From Desulfuromonas sp. (GTDB lineage: Bacteria; Desulfobacterota; Desulfuromonadia; Desulfuromonadales; UBA2294), in NCBI GenBank assembly GCA_002869615.1, contig PKUH01000111.1, positions 1-58,959 on the forward strand: DNA of 58,959 nucleotides. Direction: 5' to 3'. Positions within the stretch are counted from its first letter, which is position 1, and each line of letters opens with the position of its first letter. The position numbers and the translations under genes are program-made. Below are positions 41,373 to 50,624 of this stretch, in pieces. Under the pieces are notes generated by a model that saw nothing but the letters and a program-made list of their open reading frames with translations, was not told where the DNA came from and made no database searches.

Positions 41373-42586
41373 TACGCCTCTTTGATCGCCGACAGGATAT
41401 AGACCGGGTTGTAGGCTTCGAACATCTTGTAATCGGTCAACGGCCGGGTACGGGCAATATTGACCGTCGTCACCTCGACCGCATAACCGGCGTTGTTAAA
41501 GAATTCGAGAGCGGCGGTCAGGGTATCCAGGGTGATCGCATTCAGCACGATCCGACCGGACGACGGCAGCCGCCGATCGGCGATCTTCAGAATATCCCAG
41601 AGGTGGCCGCCACTGCCGCCGATAAATACCCGGTCGGGATCGGGCAATTCGTCGAGACATTCCGGCGCTGTCCCTTCCACCAGGGTAACATTGCGGGCGT
41701 TGAACTTCTGCAGATTCTGCCTGATGAATTCGCGGCACTCGTCATTCCGTTCAACCGCCAGTATCCGCCCGTTCGGAAGAAGATGATCGGCCTCGATACT
41801 GATCGAACCGGAGCCGGCACCGATATCCCAGAGGGTCATGTCGTGCCGCAGCTTGAGCTTGGAAAGGGTCACGACCCGGATCTCTTCTTTGGTAATCAGT
41901 TTCTTGACCGTTGCAAATTCGTCATCCGGGATGCCGAGGGTCGGAACATAGTGGTCAACGTCGGTTTCATATCGCTTGATCAGAATCAGAACGTTGAGCG
42001 GCGCCGCCTCGATATCGAGCAGCCCCTTGACATCGGTATTAACGATCCGTTCGTCGTCGCCACCAAGGTTCTCACAGATCCAGGCGGCGTATCCGTCGCG
42101 ACCCCGTTCAATCAGTTCAGCCGCTATCGCCGCCGGCGTATTGACCTCATCGGTCAGAATCGCGGCTTTATCGTTGGCGACAACCCGGTCGACCGCCCCG
42201 GTAACTCCACGGCCATGCGCCGAGACAAAAACGGCATCGTCCCACGGTTCCCTGATCTTGGAAAAAGCATACTGCACAGAGCTGACATTCGGAATAAATT
42301 CAAGCGAATTTGGCGACAGATTGCGCAGCAATAAACGACCAATGCCGAAAAAAAGCGGATCGCCGGAAGCGACGACAACCACCCGCCCCTTGTTCTTTTT
42401 CAGCAGATCGACAACCTCGCTGAGGTTATTCCCGATAACAACCTTTTCCCCGGTAAAATCGGGAAAGAGCTTGAGCTGGCGCTCACCACCAATCAGGGTG
42501 TCGGCCTGATTGATCAGTTCAAGCGCCCGGCTGCCGAACCCCTCCTGCCCTTCGACCCCGGCACCAATAACGTAGATTGACTTCAT
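41372..42586 (-). CDS. cbiET: CbiE/CbiT fusion (C5,C15-methyltransferase and decarboxylase)
   Basis: A 404-residue fusion comparable to CobL. Residues about 1-205 are a tetrapyrrole methylase (CbiE; VVVVASGDPLFFGIGRLLL), about 215-400 a class I methyltransferase (CbiT; LWDIGAGSGSISIEADHL, ERNDECREFI, VFIGGSGGHLWDIL). Together they methylate C5 and C15 and decarboxylate the C12 acetate chain. It overlaps cbiD by 4 bases. Confidence 0.94.
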   Translation of the reverse strand: MKSIYVIGAGVEGQEGFGSRALELINQADTLIGGERQLKLFPDFTGEKVVIGNNLSEVVDLLKKNKGRVVVVASGDPLFFGIGRLLLRNLSPNSLEFIPNVSSVQYAFSKIREPWDDAVFVSAHGRGVTGAVDRVVANDKAAILTDEVNTPAAIAAELIERGRDGYAAWICENLGGDDERIVNTDVKGLLDIEAAPLNVLILIKRYETDVDHYVPTLGIPDDEFATVKKLITKEEIRVVTLSKLKLRHDMTLWDIGAGSGSISIEADHLLPNGRILAVERNDECREFIRQNLQKFNARNVTLVEGTAPECLDELPDPDRVFIGGSGGHLWDILKIADRRLPSSGRIVLNAITLDTLTAALEFFNNAGYAVEVTTVNIARTRPLTDYKMFEAYNPVYILSAIKEA

Positions 42587-43668
42587 AGATTATGATCCTC
42601 TTCGCTTTCCGGGCCATAACGCCCGGCTACCTTTCCATTATAGTCGATCAGCATGATATCGACCCGGTTCTTGCCAAACCATTGTTCGAGATGAGTTAAT
42701 GCCCGTTGTGCAACCAGCCGGCATAAGCGCCCGGCATCCGATAGTGTTGTCAAGACCTCGCGGGCCGTGTTTGCACACTCTATCTTTTCCGCTGTCGATG
42801 CGTCAAGGCCGGCTTCGTGCGCCCAGGCGGCGAGCTGCGACAAGTCCAGACGCGAAGAGTCGACGTGCGTCTGCCGATGACCGCAGGCGATCTTCAGCAA
42901 CTTGGCAAACTGGGCGGCAACAATCACCTCCGGAACGTCCTTGCGCCGGCACGCCTCCATGGCGTAACCGACATGGTCGCCCATCATGATGAACGCCTCG
43001 TCCGGCAGATTCAGGACGCCCTGCGCAACCTGCTCGCTGGTCCGTCCGGTCACCACAACAACCGGATCGCAGCCACAGGCCAGGGCAACATCTATCGCAA
43101 CATCGATGGTGTCGGTCCAGGCCTGATGGGACACCGGGCGGACGATGCCGGTTGTACCGAGAACAGAGAGCCCGCCGATGATGCCGAGACGTTGGTTGAG
43201 CGTTCGCCGCGACCGTTCCTCGCCATCCGGAATACTGATGATCACGGTGATCGGCGAATCGGCAAAAATTGATCGGACAGCCTGCTCAATCATGCTGCGC
43301 GGCACCGGGTTGATCGCCGGTTCACCGACCGCGACCGGCAGACCGGGCTTGGTCACCATGCCGACGCCAACCCCGCCTTCAATCACAACCCCGCCCGGAC
43401 CGGACAGGGAGACGACGGCATGGACCTCGACCCCGTCAGTGACATCGGGATCATCACCGGCATCCTTGACGACACAACAGCTTGCCCGGTCCTGTCCAAA
43501 CTGCTGGCCCTGCAAGGCAAATTCGACAATAACGGAAGCCGGCAACTCGAGTTCAACCTTCTCGACAATCTGCTGCTCTTTCAGCATCCGTGCCGCTCCA
43601 AGCGCCGCCGCCGCGGCACAGGCGCCGGTGGTGTAGCCGAACCGGAGTTTCTTTTTCTGCTTTGCCAT
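42583..43668 (-). CDS. cbiD: Cobalt-precorrin-5B C1-methyltransferase CbiD
   Basis: A 361-residue CbiD with the family start LRFGYTTGACAAAAALGA and blocks SGPGGVVIEGGVGVGMVTKPGL, in parts, and GTTGIVRPVSHQAW. It transfers a methyl group to C1 in the anaerobic route. It overlaps cbiO by one base and cbiET by four. Confidence 0.94.
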   Translation of the reverse strand: MAKQKKKLRFGYTTGACAAAAALGAARMLKEQQIVEKVELELPASVIVEFALQGQQFGQDRASCCVVKDAGDDPDVTDGVEVHAVVSLSGPGGVVIEGGVGVGMVTKPGLPVAVGEPAINPVPRSMIEQAVRSIFADSPITVIISIPDGEERSRRTLNQRLGIIGGLSVLGTTGIVRPVSHQAWTDTIDVAIDVALACGCDPVVVVTGRTSEQVAQGVLNLPDEAFIMMGDHVGYAMEACRRKDVPEVIVAAQFAKLLKIACGHRQTHVDSSRLDLSQLAAWAHEAGLDASTAEKIECANTAREVLTTLSDAGRLCRLVAQRALTHLEQWFGKNRVDIMLIDYNGKVAGRYGPESEEDHNL

Positions 43669-44516
43669 TAAACCCTTTGCTTCACATCATCAACGGTCAA
43701 CAATCGCAAAATTTCCCTTCGCGCTTCGCCAACCGTCAACGGAATATGATGCAGCTTGACATTATCCCGGGTTTTCAGAATATGCATCAACTCGGCGATC
43801 AGCGGCAGATGTAATTTTGCCTGTTCAAGTACTTCGGCGTCGCCGAAAACCTCGTCCGGGTTTCCACAACGAAGAACTGTCCCTTTTGACAGGATAGCGA
43901 TCTTGCTCATGAAGAGTGGCACCAGGTCAACGACATGGGTTGCCATGATCATGGTAATCCCCTTGGTCCGGTTTAAATCCTCGAGCAGATGCATCAGCGA
44001 ATGCACTCCCATCGGATCGAGTCCGGCGGTCGGCTCGTCGAGAATGATGATCTCCGGCTCCATCGCCAGGATACCGGCGATACAGACCCGCTTCTTCTGG
44101 CCATGCGACAGGGCATGCACTGACTTGCGGGCTAAAGCCTGCATGTTGACCATGTGCAAAGCCTGATGAACCCGCTCCTTGATCTCTTCCGGCTCCAGCC
44201 CCATGTTGGTCGGACCGAAGGCGACATCCTCCTCGACGGTTGAAGCGAAGAGCTGATCATCCGGATCCTGGAAAACAATCCCGATCTTGCTGAACACCTC
44301 CCGGTCCTCGACATTGCCGAGTTCATTCCCCTGGAACTTGATCCGGCCGAGTGAGGGCTTGAACAGTCCATTGAGGTGCCTGATCAGGGTCGACTTGCCG
44401 CTGCCGTTGGAACCGAGCATGGCAACGAACTCACCCTTCGCAATTTCGAGATTGATGCCATTTAAAGCCGGCGTACCATCTTCGTAGGTATAGTGCAGAT
44501 TTTCGATCCTGAGCAT
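43668..44516 (-). CDS. cbiO: Cobalt ECF transporter ATPase CbiO
   Basis: A 282-residue ABC ATPase: Walker A MLGSNGSGKST, Q-loop VFQDPDDQLFASTVEEDVAFG (segments typical of ECF ATPases), signature LSHGQKKR in place of the usual LSGGQ, Walker B IIILDEPTAGLDP and switch His in ATHVVDL. It powers cobalt import with CbiM, CbiN-like and CbiQ proteins encoded just upstream. Confidence 0.94.
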   Translation of the reverse strand: MLRIENLHYTYEDGTPALNGINLEIAKGEFVAMLGSNGSGKSTLIRHLNGLFKPSLGRIKFQGNELGNVEDREVFSKIGIVFQDPDDQLFASTVEEDVAFGPTNMGLEPEEIKERVHQALHMVNMQALARKSVHALSHGQKKRVCIAGILAMEPEIIILDEPTAGLDPMGVHSLMHLLEDLNRTKGITMIMATHVVDLVPLFMSKIAILSKGTVLRCGNPDEVFGDAEVLEQAKLHLPLIAELMHILKTRDNVKLHHIPLTVGEARREILRLLTVDDVKQRV

Positions 44517-44528
44517 TACAGTTGTCCT

Positions 44529-45299
44529 TTATCGCATGACCCAGAGAGTAGTCAGGATACCGATGGCACTCAGCAACACCCCCCAGTCGAGGCTCTTGAT
44601 CCGGGTCAGTGCGACCGCCGTCATCACACCGCGATAACCGCGACAACGCATCGCGGCAAAACTCCGTTCGGCCCGATCGTAGGAACGGAGGATCAACATC
44701 CCGCCAAGAGTCGAAACGGAACGGAGCGTATTCCGGAAACCGGCATAGCCGAGTCGCGATTTCTGGGCGCTCCTGATCCGCGATGCTTCTTCGAACATCA
44801 GGAAAATATAACGATACATGATCAGCGCCAGTTCAACCAGCACCGAAGGACAACGGAAGAAGTGAGCGGCCCGCATCAACTCCAGCAACGGGGTCGTCAA
44901 CGAAAAGAAGAGGAGCACGCTCATGCCACCGAGGATCCGGCAACCGAGTTCAAGCCCCCGGGCAAGCGCCCCCTGATAAATCAAAACGTCGTAGCCGAAC
45001 AGCGGTAGCGTCTGTACCAGCGCCCCTTCCGGGTACCAGAAGAGTTGTGTCACAAAAGCAATAACCGCCAGAGTGAACGGCACCATCATCCGTAAGAGAA
45101 ATGAACGGACCCGCACTCCGGAAGCGGTCACCGCCAGTAAGGAAATAACGAGCAAGGCGAGGGGGAAGCGGACACCGCCGGCCGCCAGATTAAGGCCCAG
45201 TGCCAGCAGCATCAGAAGGAGCTTGACCCGCCCATCGAGAGCAACCAGCAGGCGCCGTCGCTCGCCCTGAATATCGGTAAACTGATGAATACCACTCAT
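44529..45299 (-). CDS. cbiQ: Cobalt ECF transporter transmembrane protein CbiQ
   Basis: A 256-residue membrane protein with about five to six hydrophobic segments and two Ala-Arg-Gly-type coupling motifs: EASRIRSAQKSRLGYAGF and AERSFAAMRCRGYRG, which contact the ATPase. It is the T component of the cobalt transporter. It lies 12 bases from cbiO and 2 bases after the CbiN-like gene. Confidence 0.93.
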   Translation of the reverse strand: MSGIHQFTDIQGERRRLLVALDGRVKLLLMLLALGLNLAAGGVRFPLALLVISLLAVTASGVRVRSFLLRMMVPFTLAVIAFVTQLFWYPEGALVQTLPLFGYDVLIYQGALARGLELGCRILGGMSVLLFFSLTTPLLELMRAAHFFRCPSVLVELALIMYRYIFLMFEEASRIRSAQKSRLGYAGFRNTLRSVSTLGGMLILRSYDRAERSFAAMRCRGYRGVMTAVALTRIKSLDWGVLLSAIGILTTLWVMR

Positions 45300-45301
45300 C
45301 T

Positions 45302-45583
45302 TCAGCGGTCACCTTCACCTTCCGGTTGGCCAACGACAAAAACCTTGTGCCAATAGAAACCCATCACAAAACCACCGATCGTACCGGCCAGGGCAAAGAG
45401 GAACAGAAGCATATCGCCTTCGACATTGAATAACGGCTCGGCCGCCTCCCGACCCTTGTCAGCGGCATACTTCTCAACGACCGCTTCATCAATCCCGGCC
45501 CACTTTTCCGGTTTAGCCTCATCGGCAAACACAAACCCACTCATCAGAACAGGGGCGATCAGGATAATCAGCAACTTCTTCAT
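45302..45583 (-). CDS. CbiN-like small cobalt-transporter subunit
   Basis: A 93-residue protein with an N-terminal signal-like segment (LLIILIAPVLMSGFVFA), a hydrophilic middle and a C-terminal membrane segment beginning EGDMLLFLFALAGTIGG. This matches CbiN in length, topology and position between cbiM and cbiQ, but overall similarity to enteric CbiN is weak, so it may be an analogous subunit. It overlaps cbiM by four bases. Confidence 0.78.
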   Translation of the reverse strand: MKKLLIILIAPVLMSGFVFADEAKPEKWAGIDEAVVEKYAADKGREAAEPLFNVEGDMLLFLFALAGTIGGFVMGFYWHKVFVVGQPEGEGDR

Positions 45584-46317
45584 ACCCCCTCCTCTGCCGG
45601 AATAATTTTCAGCCGGCGCAGAATGTCGGGGCGGTGGGTACGGACATAAACCAGAATACTTCCGGTCAGCACACCCTCAATCAGCATCAAAACCACGACA
45701 TAAGGCGCTAGCACCGTGAAGATCGCCGCAACTTCTGAAAGATAACTGCCGCTGCCGTGCAGCCCGGAGGCGAGACCGATCGAGGTACCGAGATAGGTAA
45801 AAAAATCGGCCATCGCCCCCGCCAGGAAGCCTGCCCAGAAAAGATTAAACCTTAACTTGCGGGACACAACAAAAGCGATGATCCCGGCGAAGGAGCCAAG
45901 GACCCCCATTGAGAAGGTATTGGCGCCGAGAGTCGTCAGGCCGCCGTGGGCGAGGAAGAGCCCCTGCAGCAGCAGTGAAACAAAAGCGACCACGACGCTC
46001 GGCAACGGACCGAGAAGAATGGCACTGAAGCCGGTACCGGCCGGATGAGCGGTGGCGCCGATTCCGGGGATAGGAACCGGAAGACAACTGAACACGAAGA
46101 CTGCCGCCCCGAAAATGCCAACCATCGGCATATAGGTTGGCGACTCTTTTTTCCGCTTGGTCATCTGCCAGATACCGGCGGCGACAAACGGCAGGGCGAC
46201 AACGAACCAGAAGCTGGCGACCTTCCACGGCAGCAACCCCTCGGTGATGTGCATCGCCAGAGCCTGGCTGGCCAGTACCAGAACCAGCACTCCGGTCACA
46301 GATACGATCATATACAT
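45580..46317 (-). CDS. cbiM: Cobalt ECF transporter substrate-specific protein CbiM
   Basis: A 245-residue membrane protein. The N-terminal hydrophobic stretch ends in LASQALA-MHITEGLLP: in CbiM/NikM proteins the Met-His after this point forms the metal site, so the leader is probably removed. Other blocks are GIGATAHPAGTGFSAILLG and HGGLTTLGANTFSMGVLG. ATG at 46317 has GAGAGGA upstream. The whole first half lies inside the run-on frame of cbiC. Confidence 0.93.
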   Translation of the reverse strand: MYMIVSVTGVLVLVLASQALAMHITEGLLPWKVASFWFVVALPFVAAGIWQMTKRKKESPTYMPMVGIFGAAVFVFSCLPVPIPGIGATAHPAGTGFSAILLGPLPSVVVAFVSLLLQGLFLAHGGLTTLGANTFSMGVLGSFAGIIAFVVSRKLRFNLFWAGFLAGAMADFFTYLGTSIGLASGLHGSGSYLSEVAAIFTVLAPYVVVLMLIEGVLTGSILVYVRTHRPDILRRLKIIPAEEGV

Positions 46318-46951
46318 GTTCAGCAATCCTCTCTTTATCGAGAATCAACAGAGCATTACAGATCGCCGCAGCAATGGTCGAACCGCCCTTGCGACCGCGG
46401 CAGGTAATCTGCGGCAGCCCGGAGGCGACCAGCTCCTCCTTCGATTCGGCAGCGCCGACAAACCCGACCGGCACCCCGACCACCAGGGCCGGATTCACTT
46501 TGTTCTCTTTATACAGCTCGAGCAGTTCGTAAAGGGCGGTCGGGGCATTGCCGATCAAAAAAATCCCGGCTCCCGATGCGACCCCTTTGCGCAGGGCGAC
46601 AATTGATCGGGTGACCCCCTCGGCCTTGGCCTGAATGGCGACATCGTCATCGGCGACATGACAAGAGAGCGTGCAACCGGCTTCAGTCAGGCGACTTTTA
46701 TTGATCCCCGCAAGAACCATATTGGTGTCGCAATAGATCCCGCAGCCCGACCTGATCGCCTCGAGGGCCGACGCAACCGCACCGTTACTGATCAGGGTAT
46801 TCATCACAAAATCGTAGTCGGCCGAGGTATGTATGATCCGACGGACAATCGGCCATTCAAGGTCGCTGAAATTGTGAGCGCCGACCTCGGCATCGATAAT
46901 TTCGAAACTCTTTGCCTCGATCGCCTGCGGATCGCGTATGATCTTTATCAT
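45845..46951 (-). CDS. cbiC: Cobalt-precorrin-8 methylmutase CbiC with run-on frame
   Basis: Residues 1 to about 211 are a complete CbiC/CobH: HTSADYDFVMN, NTLISNGAVASALEAI, CDTNMVLAGI, GNAPTALYEL, VGVPVGFVGAAESKEEL and RGRKGGSTIAAAICNALL. The enzyme moves a methyl from C11 to C12. No stop follows: the frame continues, out of phase with cbiM, for 473 bases to 45845, adding an Arg-rich tail that looks like a shadow. Either the stop was lost (a one-base change near 46320 would give TGA), or a 368-residue protein is made. The functional part ends near 46318. Confidence 0.85.
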   Translation of the reverse strand: MIKIIRDPQAIEAKSFEIIDAEVGAHNFSDLEWPIVRRIIHTSADYDFVMNTLISNGAVASALEAIRSGCGIYCDTNMVLAGINKSRLTEAGCTLSCHVADDDVAIQAKAEGVTRSIVALRKGVASGAGIFLIGNAPTALYELLELYKENKVNPALVVGVPVGFVGAAESKEELVASGLPQITCRGRKGGSTIAAAICNALLILDKERIAEHVYDRICDRSAGSGTGQPGSGDAHHRGVAAVEGRQLLVRCRPAVCRRRYLADDQAEKRVANLYADGWHFRGGSLRVQLSSGSYPRNRRHRSSGRYRLQCHSSRSVAERRGRFCFTAAAGALPRPRRPDDSRRQYLLNGGPWLLRRDHRFCCVPQVKV

Positions 46952-46963
46952 AATGATTCCTTG

Positions 46964-47347
46964 TTAGCTCCAGCCGGCGGCTGTAAGCGATTCGGCAACA
47001 CGTTCACATACGATTTCACCGAGCTTGGGATGAATACCGAGCGGCTGGCCCATGATCATCTCGAGGTCCGGGTAGCGTTCTTTCGCCTGTGCCATCTCGT
47101 TTGGCAGGTCTTCCAGAACATGCGCCCCGGCAAAAAGGAAGTAGGGGTACAACAGAACCCTTGTCGCCCCCTGTTCGACACATGCGTCGATGCCGGCCTG
47201 GATGTCCGGCGCATGCAACTCCCGAAAGGAGACCTCGACAACATCGAAGCCGCCTTCTTTTTTAACCTGCTCGGCAATCACCCGCAAGGCGTCATTCGCC
47301 GCCGATACCCGGGAGCCATGCCCCATCAATAAAATTCCGGTTTTCAT
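46964..47347 (-). CDS. cbiX: Sirohydrochlorin cobaltochelatase CbiX (short form)
   Basis: A 127-residue half-length chelatase (CbiX-S), which as a homodimer inserts cobalt into sirohydrochlorin. Active-site histidines are in LLMGHGSR and LFAGAHVLEDLP. GGAGGAAG precedes the ATG at 47347. First gene after the B12 riboswitch; it has no His-rich tail. Confidence 0.93.
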   Translation of the reverse strand: MKTGILLMGHGSRVSAANDALRVIAEQVKKEGGFDVVEVSFRELHAPDIQAGIDACVEQGATRVLLYPYFLFAGAHVLEDLPNEMAQAKERYPDLEMIMGQPLGIHPKLGEIVCERVAESLTAAGWS

Positions 47348-47382
47348 TTTATCTTCCTCCATGCCCGGGAACCCTCGTCCCG

Positions 47383-47417
47383 AAAAAAATCCCCCGTCCA
47401 AAGCTGGCGCGGGGGAT
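47383..47417 (-). terminator. Terminator downstream of B12 riboswitch 1
   Basis: On the minus strand ATCCCCCG pairs with CGGGGGAT around a 13-base loop and is followed by seven T. It sits between the cobalamin aptamer and cbiX, as expected for transcriptional attenuation by B12. Confidence 0.85.
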
Positions 47418-47492
47418 CAGATGTGAAAACAAATCACACCTTTTCCTCCGGCCGCCTTTACCTTGAGCGAACGGGTTGGCACGTCATGTGCC

Positions 47493-47645
47493 GGATTCCG
47501 GACAGGCTTTCTGGCTTCGGGATCGCCCTTTCCTCTCCCCTTCCCGAACAGCTTATCACTGTTCAGTGGTTTTCGAGAGGTCAGTCCCCCGTCACAGCGG
47601 CGGGTCCGCGGGGGAATCGCACCCCCTTTCCTGCATCCGGAATCT
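47493..47645 (-). promoter_or_regulatory. Cobalamin riboswitch 1 (cbiX-cobD operon)
   Basis: The minus strand shows the class landmarks in order: P1 GATTCCGG, GGGTGCGATTCCCCCGCGG, CCGCCGCTGTGACGGGGGA, CCACTG, the long hairpin arm, and CCCGAAGCCAGAA followed by GCCTGTCCGGAATC closing P1. It precedes cbiX by about 145 bases with a terminator between. Binding of adenosylcobalamin should lower expression of the synthesis operon. Confidence 0.93.
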
Positions 47646-47669
47646 AGAATCTATCCGGCCAGAATGCCG

Positions 47670-49025
47670 TCAGGCAACCTGGCCTCTGTAGTCACGACAG
47701 GCCGCTACGAAATGCCCGGCGGTCTGTGAGTTGCTGGCGAAGTGAAGATGTACATACGATCCGAGGATATTGCCATCGACATAGCCTTCACTGAACTGTT
47801 CCTGACCATTACGGGCAGAGACTCTGTAAACGCGCTCAACCCGATCGGGCATCTGCAGTTCGGAATAATGAAACTCGTGCCCCCGGAGCACAGCCCCGGC
47901 CGGCCCGAGGATGGTGTCACCGAGCAGGGTGATCTCGCGATAGCCGAGCGCCTTGCGCCGAGGCAGCATCCGGGCCACGGTCGGAAACATTCCGACGACC
48001 GGGTGCCCATCGATTGCCTCGGCCAGATAGACCAGGCCACCACATTCAGCATATATCGGCCGACCACTTTCAGCAAAAGTACGAACCGCCTGCAGCATCG
48101 CCTTATTCTTCGCCAATTTCGCGGCATATAATTCCGGATAGCCGCCGCCGATATATAACCCGTCGAGGCTGTCCGGCAGGAGATTGTCCCTGAGCGGCGA
48201 AAACTCGAGAAGTTCGGCCCCGGCCGACTCGAGCAGTTCCAGATTGTCGGGATAATAAAAGCTGAACGCCTCATCACGGGCGATCCCGAGGCGGACCGAC
48301 TTGTCGACTGCCTTGAACGTTTCCACAGATTCCTGATTCATTGGCCGGCCGGCAATCAGGGCTTCAACATCGACAGCATTTTCGACGAGATCGGCCAGTC
48401 GGCCCAGCAGCTGCTCATCGAGCAGGCCTTCTTCGGCGGTGACCAAACCGAGGTGCCGCTGCGGCAGCGAAACTTCATCATCCCGGCGGATACAGCCGAG
48501 AACCGGTGGCAACCCGTCAACGGATAAGCAGGCCTGACGCAGCAGTTCCTCGTGGCGGTCGCTGCCAACCCGGTTGAAAATAACGCCGGCAAAATCGAGA
48601 GCCGGCTCGAAATTAACGAAACCGGAGACCAGGGCAGCTGCACTCCGGGCCTGGGCCCGGGCATCAACGACGAGGACAATCCGGCCATTCAACCATCCGG
48701 CAATCTCGGCGGTACTGCCGACATCACTCTGCCCCGAGGCGCCGTCGAACAAACCCATCACCCCTTCGACAAGTGCAACATCGGCTCCGCTGCAGCCTCT
48801 TTTGAAAGAGCTCCGCACGTTCTCCTGCCCGCACATCCAGCCGTCGAGATTCCGCGACTGCCGACCACTGGCAACGGCGTGCAGACCGGGGTCGATATAG
48901 TCGGGCCCGACCTTGAACGGTGCAACCTGCAGGCCACGCCGCCGCAAAGCCGCGAGCAACCCGAGAGTAACCGTTGTTTTGCCGCTGCCGCTGGACGGGG
49001 CGGCGATGATCAAGGGTTTCAGCAT
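47670..49025 (-). CDS. cbiA: Cobyrinate a,c-diamide synthase CbiA
   Basis: A 451-residue two-domain enzyme: an N-terminal P-loop ATPase (AAPSSGSGKTTVTLGLL) and a C-terminal glutamine amidotransferase with Cys in YAECGGLVYLA and His in SYVHLHFAS. It amidates the a and c acetates. It is the last gene of the cobO-cbiA group, separated from cobC by 233 bases with a palindromic repeat. Confidence 0.94.
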   Translation of the reverse strand: MLKPLIIAAPSSGSGKTTVTLGLLAALRRRGLQVAPFKVGPDYIDPGLHAVASGRQSRNLDGWMCGQENVRSSFKRGCSGADVALVEGVMGLFDGASGQSDVGSTAEIAGWLNGRIVLVVDARAQARSAAALVSGFVNFEPALDFAGVIFNRVGSDRHEELLRQACLSVDGLPPVLGCIRRDDEVSLPQRHLGLVTAEEGLLDEQLLGRLADLVENAVDVEALIAGRPMNQESVETFKAVDKSVRLGIARDEAFSFYYPDNLELLESAGAELLEFSPLRDNLLPDSLDGLYIGGGYPELYAAKLAKNKAMLQAVRTFAESGRPIYAECGGLVYLAEAIDGHPVVGMFPTVARMLPRRKALGYREITLLGDTILGPAGAVLRGHEFHYSELQMPDRVERVYRVSARNGQEQFSEGYVDGNILGSYVHLHFASNSQTAGHFVAACRDYRGQVA

Positions 49026-49055
49026 TTACAAGTCACTTATTTAAGATCGAAAAAA

Positions 49056-49206
49056 TTCTTAACGCAAAGGCGCAATGACGCTAAGGAAACTTATAATAAC
49101 AAGAAAACTCCGTTGATAATAATCAGGGCAAAACCCAACGTGTATAATCAAAAATTTCAATTGCGCTGTTTTTTCTCTGCGCCTTGGCGTCTTTGCGTTA
49201 AAGGCT
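49056..49206. repeat. Dispersed palindromic repeat, CGCAAAGGCGC type
   Basis: TTCTTAACGCAAAGGCGC at the left and GCGCCTTGGCGTCTTTGCGTTAA at the right (in parts) are inverted copies around an A/T-rich middle. CTTCGTGGC-type words follow at 49227-49245. A second element of the same build but different core lies at 52812-52952. Confidence 0.7.
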
Positions 49207-49258
49207 TTTGTTATTTCTCCTGCTTTTCGTGGCTTCGTGGCAAAACGGTTTTCGCTTT

Positions 49259-49858
49259 TCAACCATTCAAAAGACGAACAACCGAGTTGCCGTCTTCATA
49301 ATAATCGATGCTGTTGAGGCATCCGAAATCCTGCTCGATCGCAAAAAGCGATTCGAGCGGGGCGCCGATGGCATCGAGCAGAATGACCCGGTTTACGCCG
49401 CCATGAGCAACGACGATGACTTCTTCGCCCATATATTTCTTGACGATTTTCTTGATCACCGGGCGGACGCGGCCTGCCAGATCATTGAGATTTTCGCCTC
49501 CCGGCATCGGCACGTTGACAATATCCTTGAGCCGCGCCTGCCATTCCTTCGGGTACTTTTTTTGAATTTCATCCCAGGTCAGCCGTTCCCATTCACCGGC
49601 ATCGAGTTCACGCAAATTCTTTTCCGTGACAGTCTCCAGCCCATAGCCGGCGGCAAGGATCCGGGCGCCGTCCAGACAACGACCGAGGTCACTGCTGTAA
49701 ACGGCTGAGATCGGCAGTTTCTGCATCCGGAGTTGAAGCATGCCGAGCTGGGCGTTCCCTTTCGGCGTCACGCTGACATCGGCCTGGCCATTGTAGCGTT
49801 TCTCTTCATGACCTTCGACTTCGCCATGGCGTATCAAGTGAATACGGGTTCGCTTCAT
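49259..49858 (-). CDS. cobC: Histidine phosphatase, alpha-ribazole phosphatase CobC type
   Basis: A 199-residue phosphoglycerate-mutase-like phosphatase: RHGEVEGHEEKRYNG at the N-terminus (catalytic His), SSDLGRCLDGA, LRELDAGEWERL and VVAHGGVNR with the second His. Placement next to cobS indicates removal of the phosphate from alpha-ribazole phosphate or adenosylcobalamin phosphate. Confidence 0.9.
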   Translation of the reverse strand: MKRTRIHLIRHGEVEGHEEKRYNGQADVSVTPKGNAQLGMLQLRMQKLPISAVYSSDLGRCLDGARILAAGYGLETVTEKNLRELDAGEWERLTWDEIQKKYPKEWQARLKDIVNVPMPGGENLNDLAGRVRPVIKKIVKKYMGEEVIVVAHGGVNRVILLDAIGAPLESLFAIEQDFGCLNSIDYYEDGNSVVRLLNG

Positions 49859-49874
49859 ATTTGCTCCTGTCGGC

Positions 49875-50624
49875 TCAAAAAAGAGCCAGAATGAAAAGTA
49901 GGGTCAGGACTTCGAGCAGTTCTGTCGCTGCGCCAAGAACATCACCCGTCACCCCGCCAAGCCGATTCTCGAAGTAGCGCAACTGCACCATCGCGATCAG
50001 CCCGATCAGAAAAACCAGAAATACGCCCTTGAGCCCGAACAACACGATCGCGGCCGCGACCAAGGTGCCGGTGGCAATCATCACTTCCCGTTCGCCGACA
50101 TTCTTGACAAAGGCACTTCCGGTTCCCCCTTCAGGCCTGATGTAGCGGCTGTAACTGGCCAGGATGACCTGTATCCAGCGTCCGGCAGTCGGCATCATGA
50201 TCAGGGCGGCCGACTTTAATTCGATCGAAACATTGTAAAGAGACAGATACTTCAACAGCAGCACCATCACCAGGCCGACGACACCGATCGCGCCGACCCG
50301 GCTGTCTTTCATGATATGCAACACCGACTGCTTGTCCTTGCCACCGGCGAGCCCATCGATCAGATCGGCGATGCCGTCGAGATGCAGAGCCCCGGTTGCC
50401 AGAATCAGGCAGAGAATCAACAGGCAGTCAAGGACCGGTCGCGGAATCAGCGCATCGAGCAGCCAATTGAGAACGACCAGACCGAGACCGAGCACCAGGC
50501 CGACCGCCGGGAAAAACCCCATACTGCGCGCCAGACGCTCCTGGTCAATTTCGACCTTGTCAGCAACCGGGAATATGGTCAGAAAAGCCACTGCTGATTT
50601 AAAGTCATCCCATTCGCGATTCAT
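49875..50624 (-). CDS. cobS: Adenosylcobinamide-GDP ribazoletransferase CobS
   Basis: A 249-residue membrane enzyme. [10 protein letters not shown] at the N-terminus and [36 protein letters not shown] (in parts) hold the Asp-rich active site. It joins the lower nucleotide to adenosylcobinamide-GDP. It overlaps cobT by four bases. Confidence 0.94.
   Translation of the reverse strand: MNREWDDFKSAVAFLTIFPVADKVEIDQERLARSMGFFPAVGLVLGLGLVVLNWLLDALIPRPVLDCLLILCLILATGALHLDGIADLIDGLAGGKDKQSVLHIMKDSRVGAIGVVGLVMVLLLKYLSLYNVSIELKSAALIMMPTAGRWIQVILASYSRYIRPEGGTGSAFVKNVGEREVMIATGTLVAAAIVLFGLKGVFLVFLIGLIAMVQLRYFENRLGGVTGDVLGAATELLEVLTLLFILALF

Noticed and set aside
45845-46318. The Arg-rich tail of CbiC as a genuine domain
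   Set aside because: It is out of phase with cbiM throughout, is rich in Arg and Ser as expected of a shifted frame, and matches no domain. It is kept in the coordinates only because the frame has no earlier stop.
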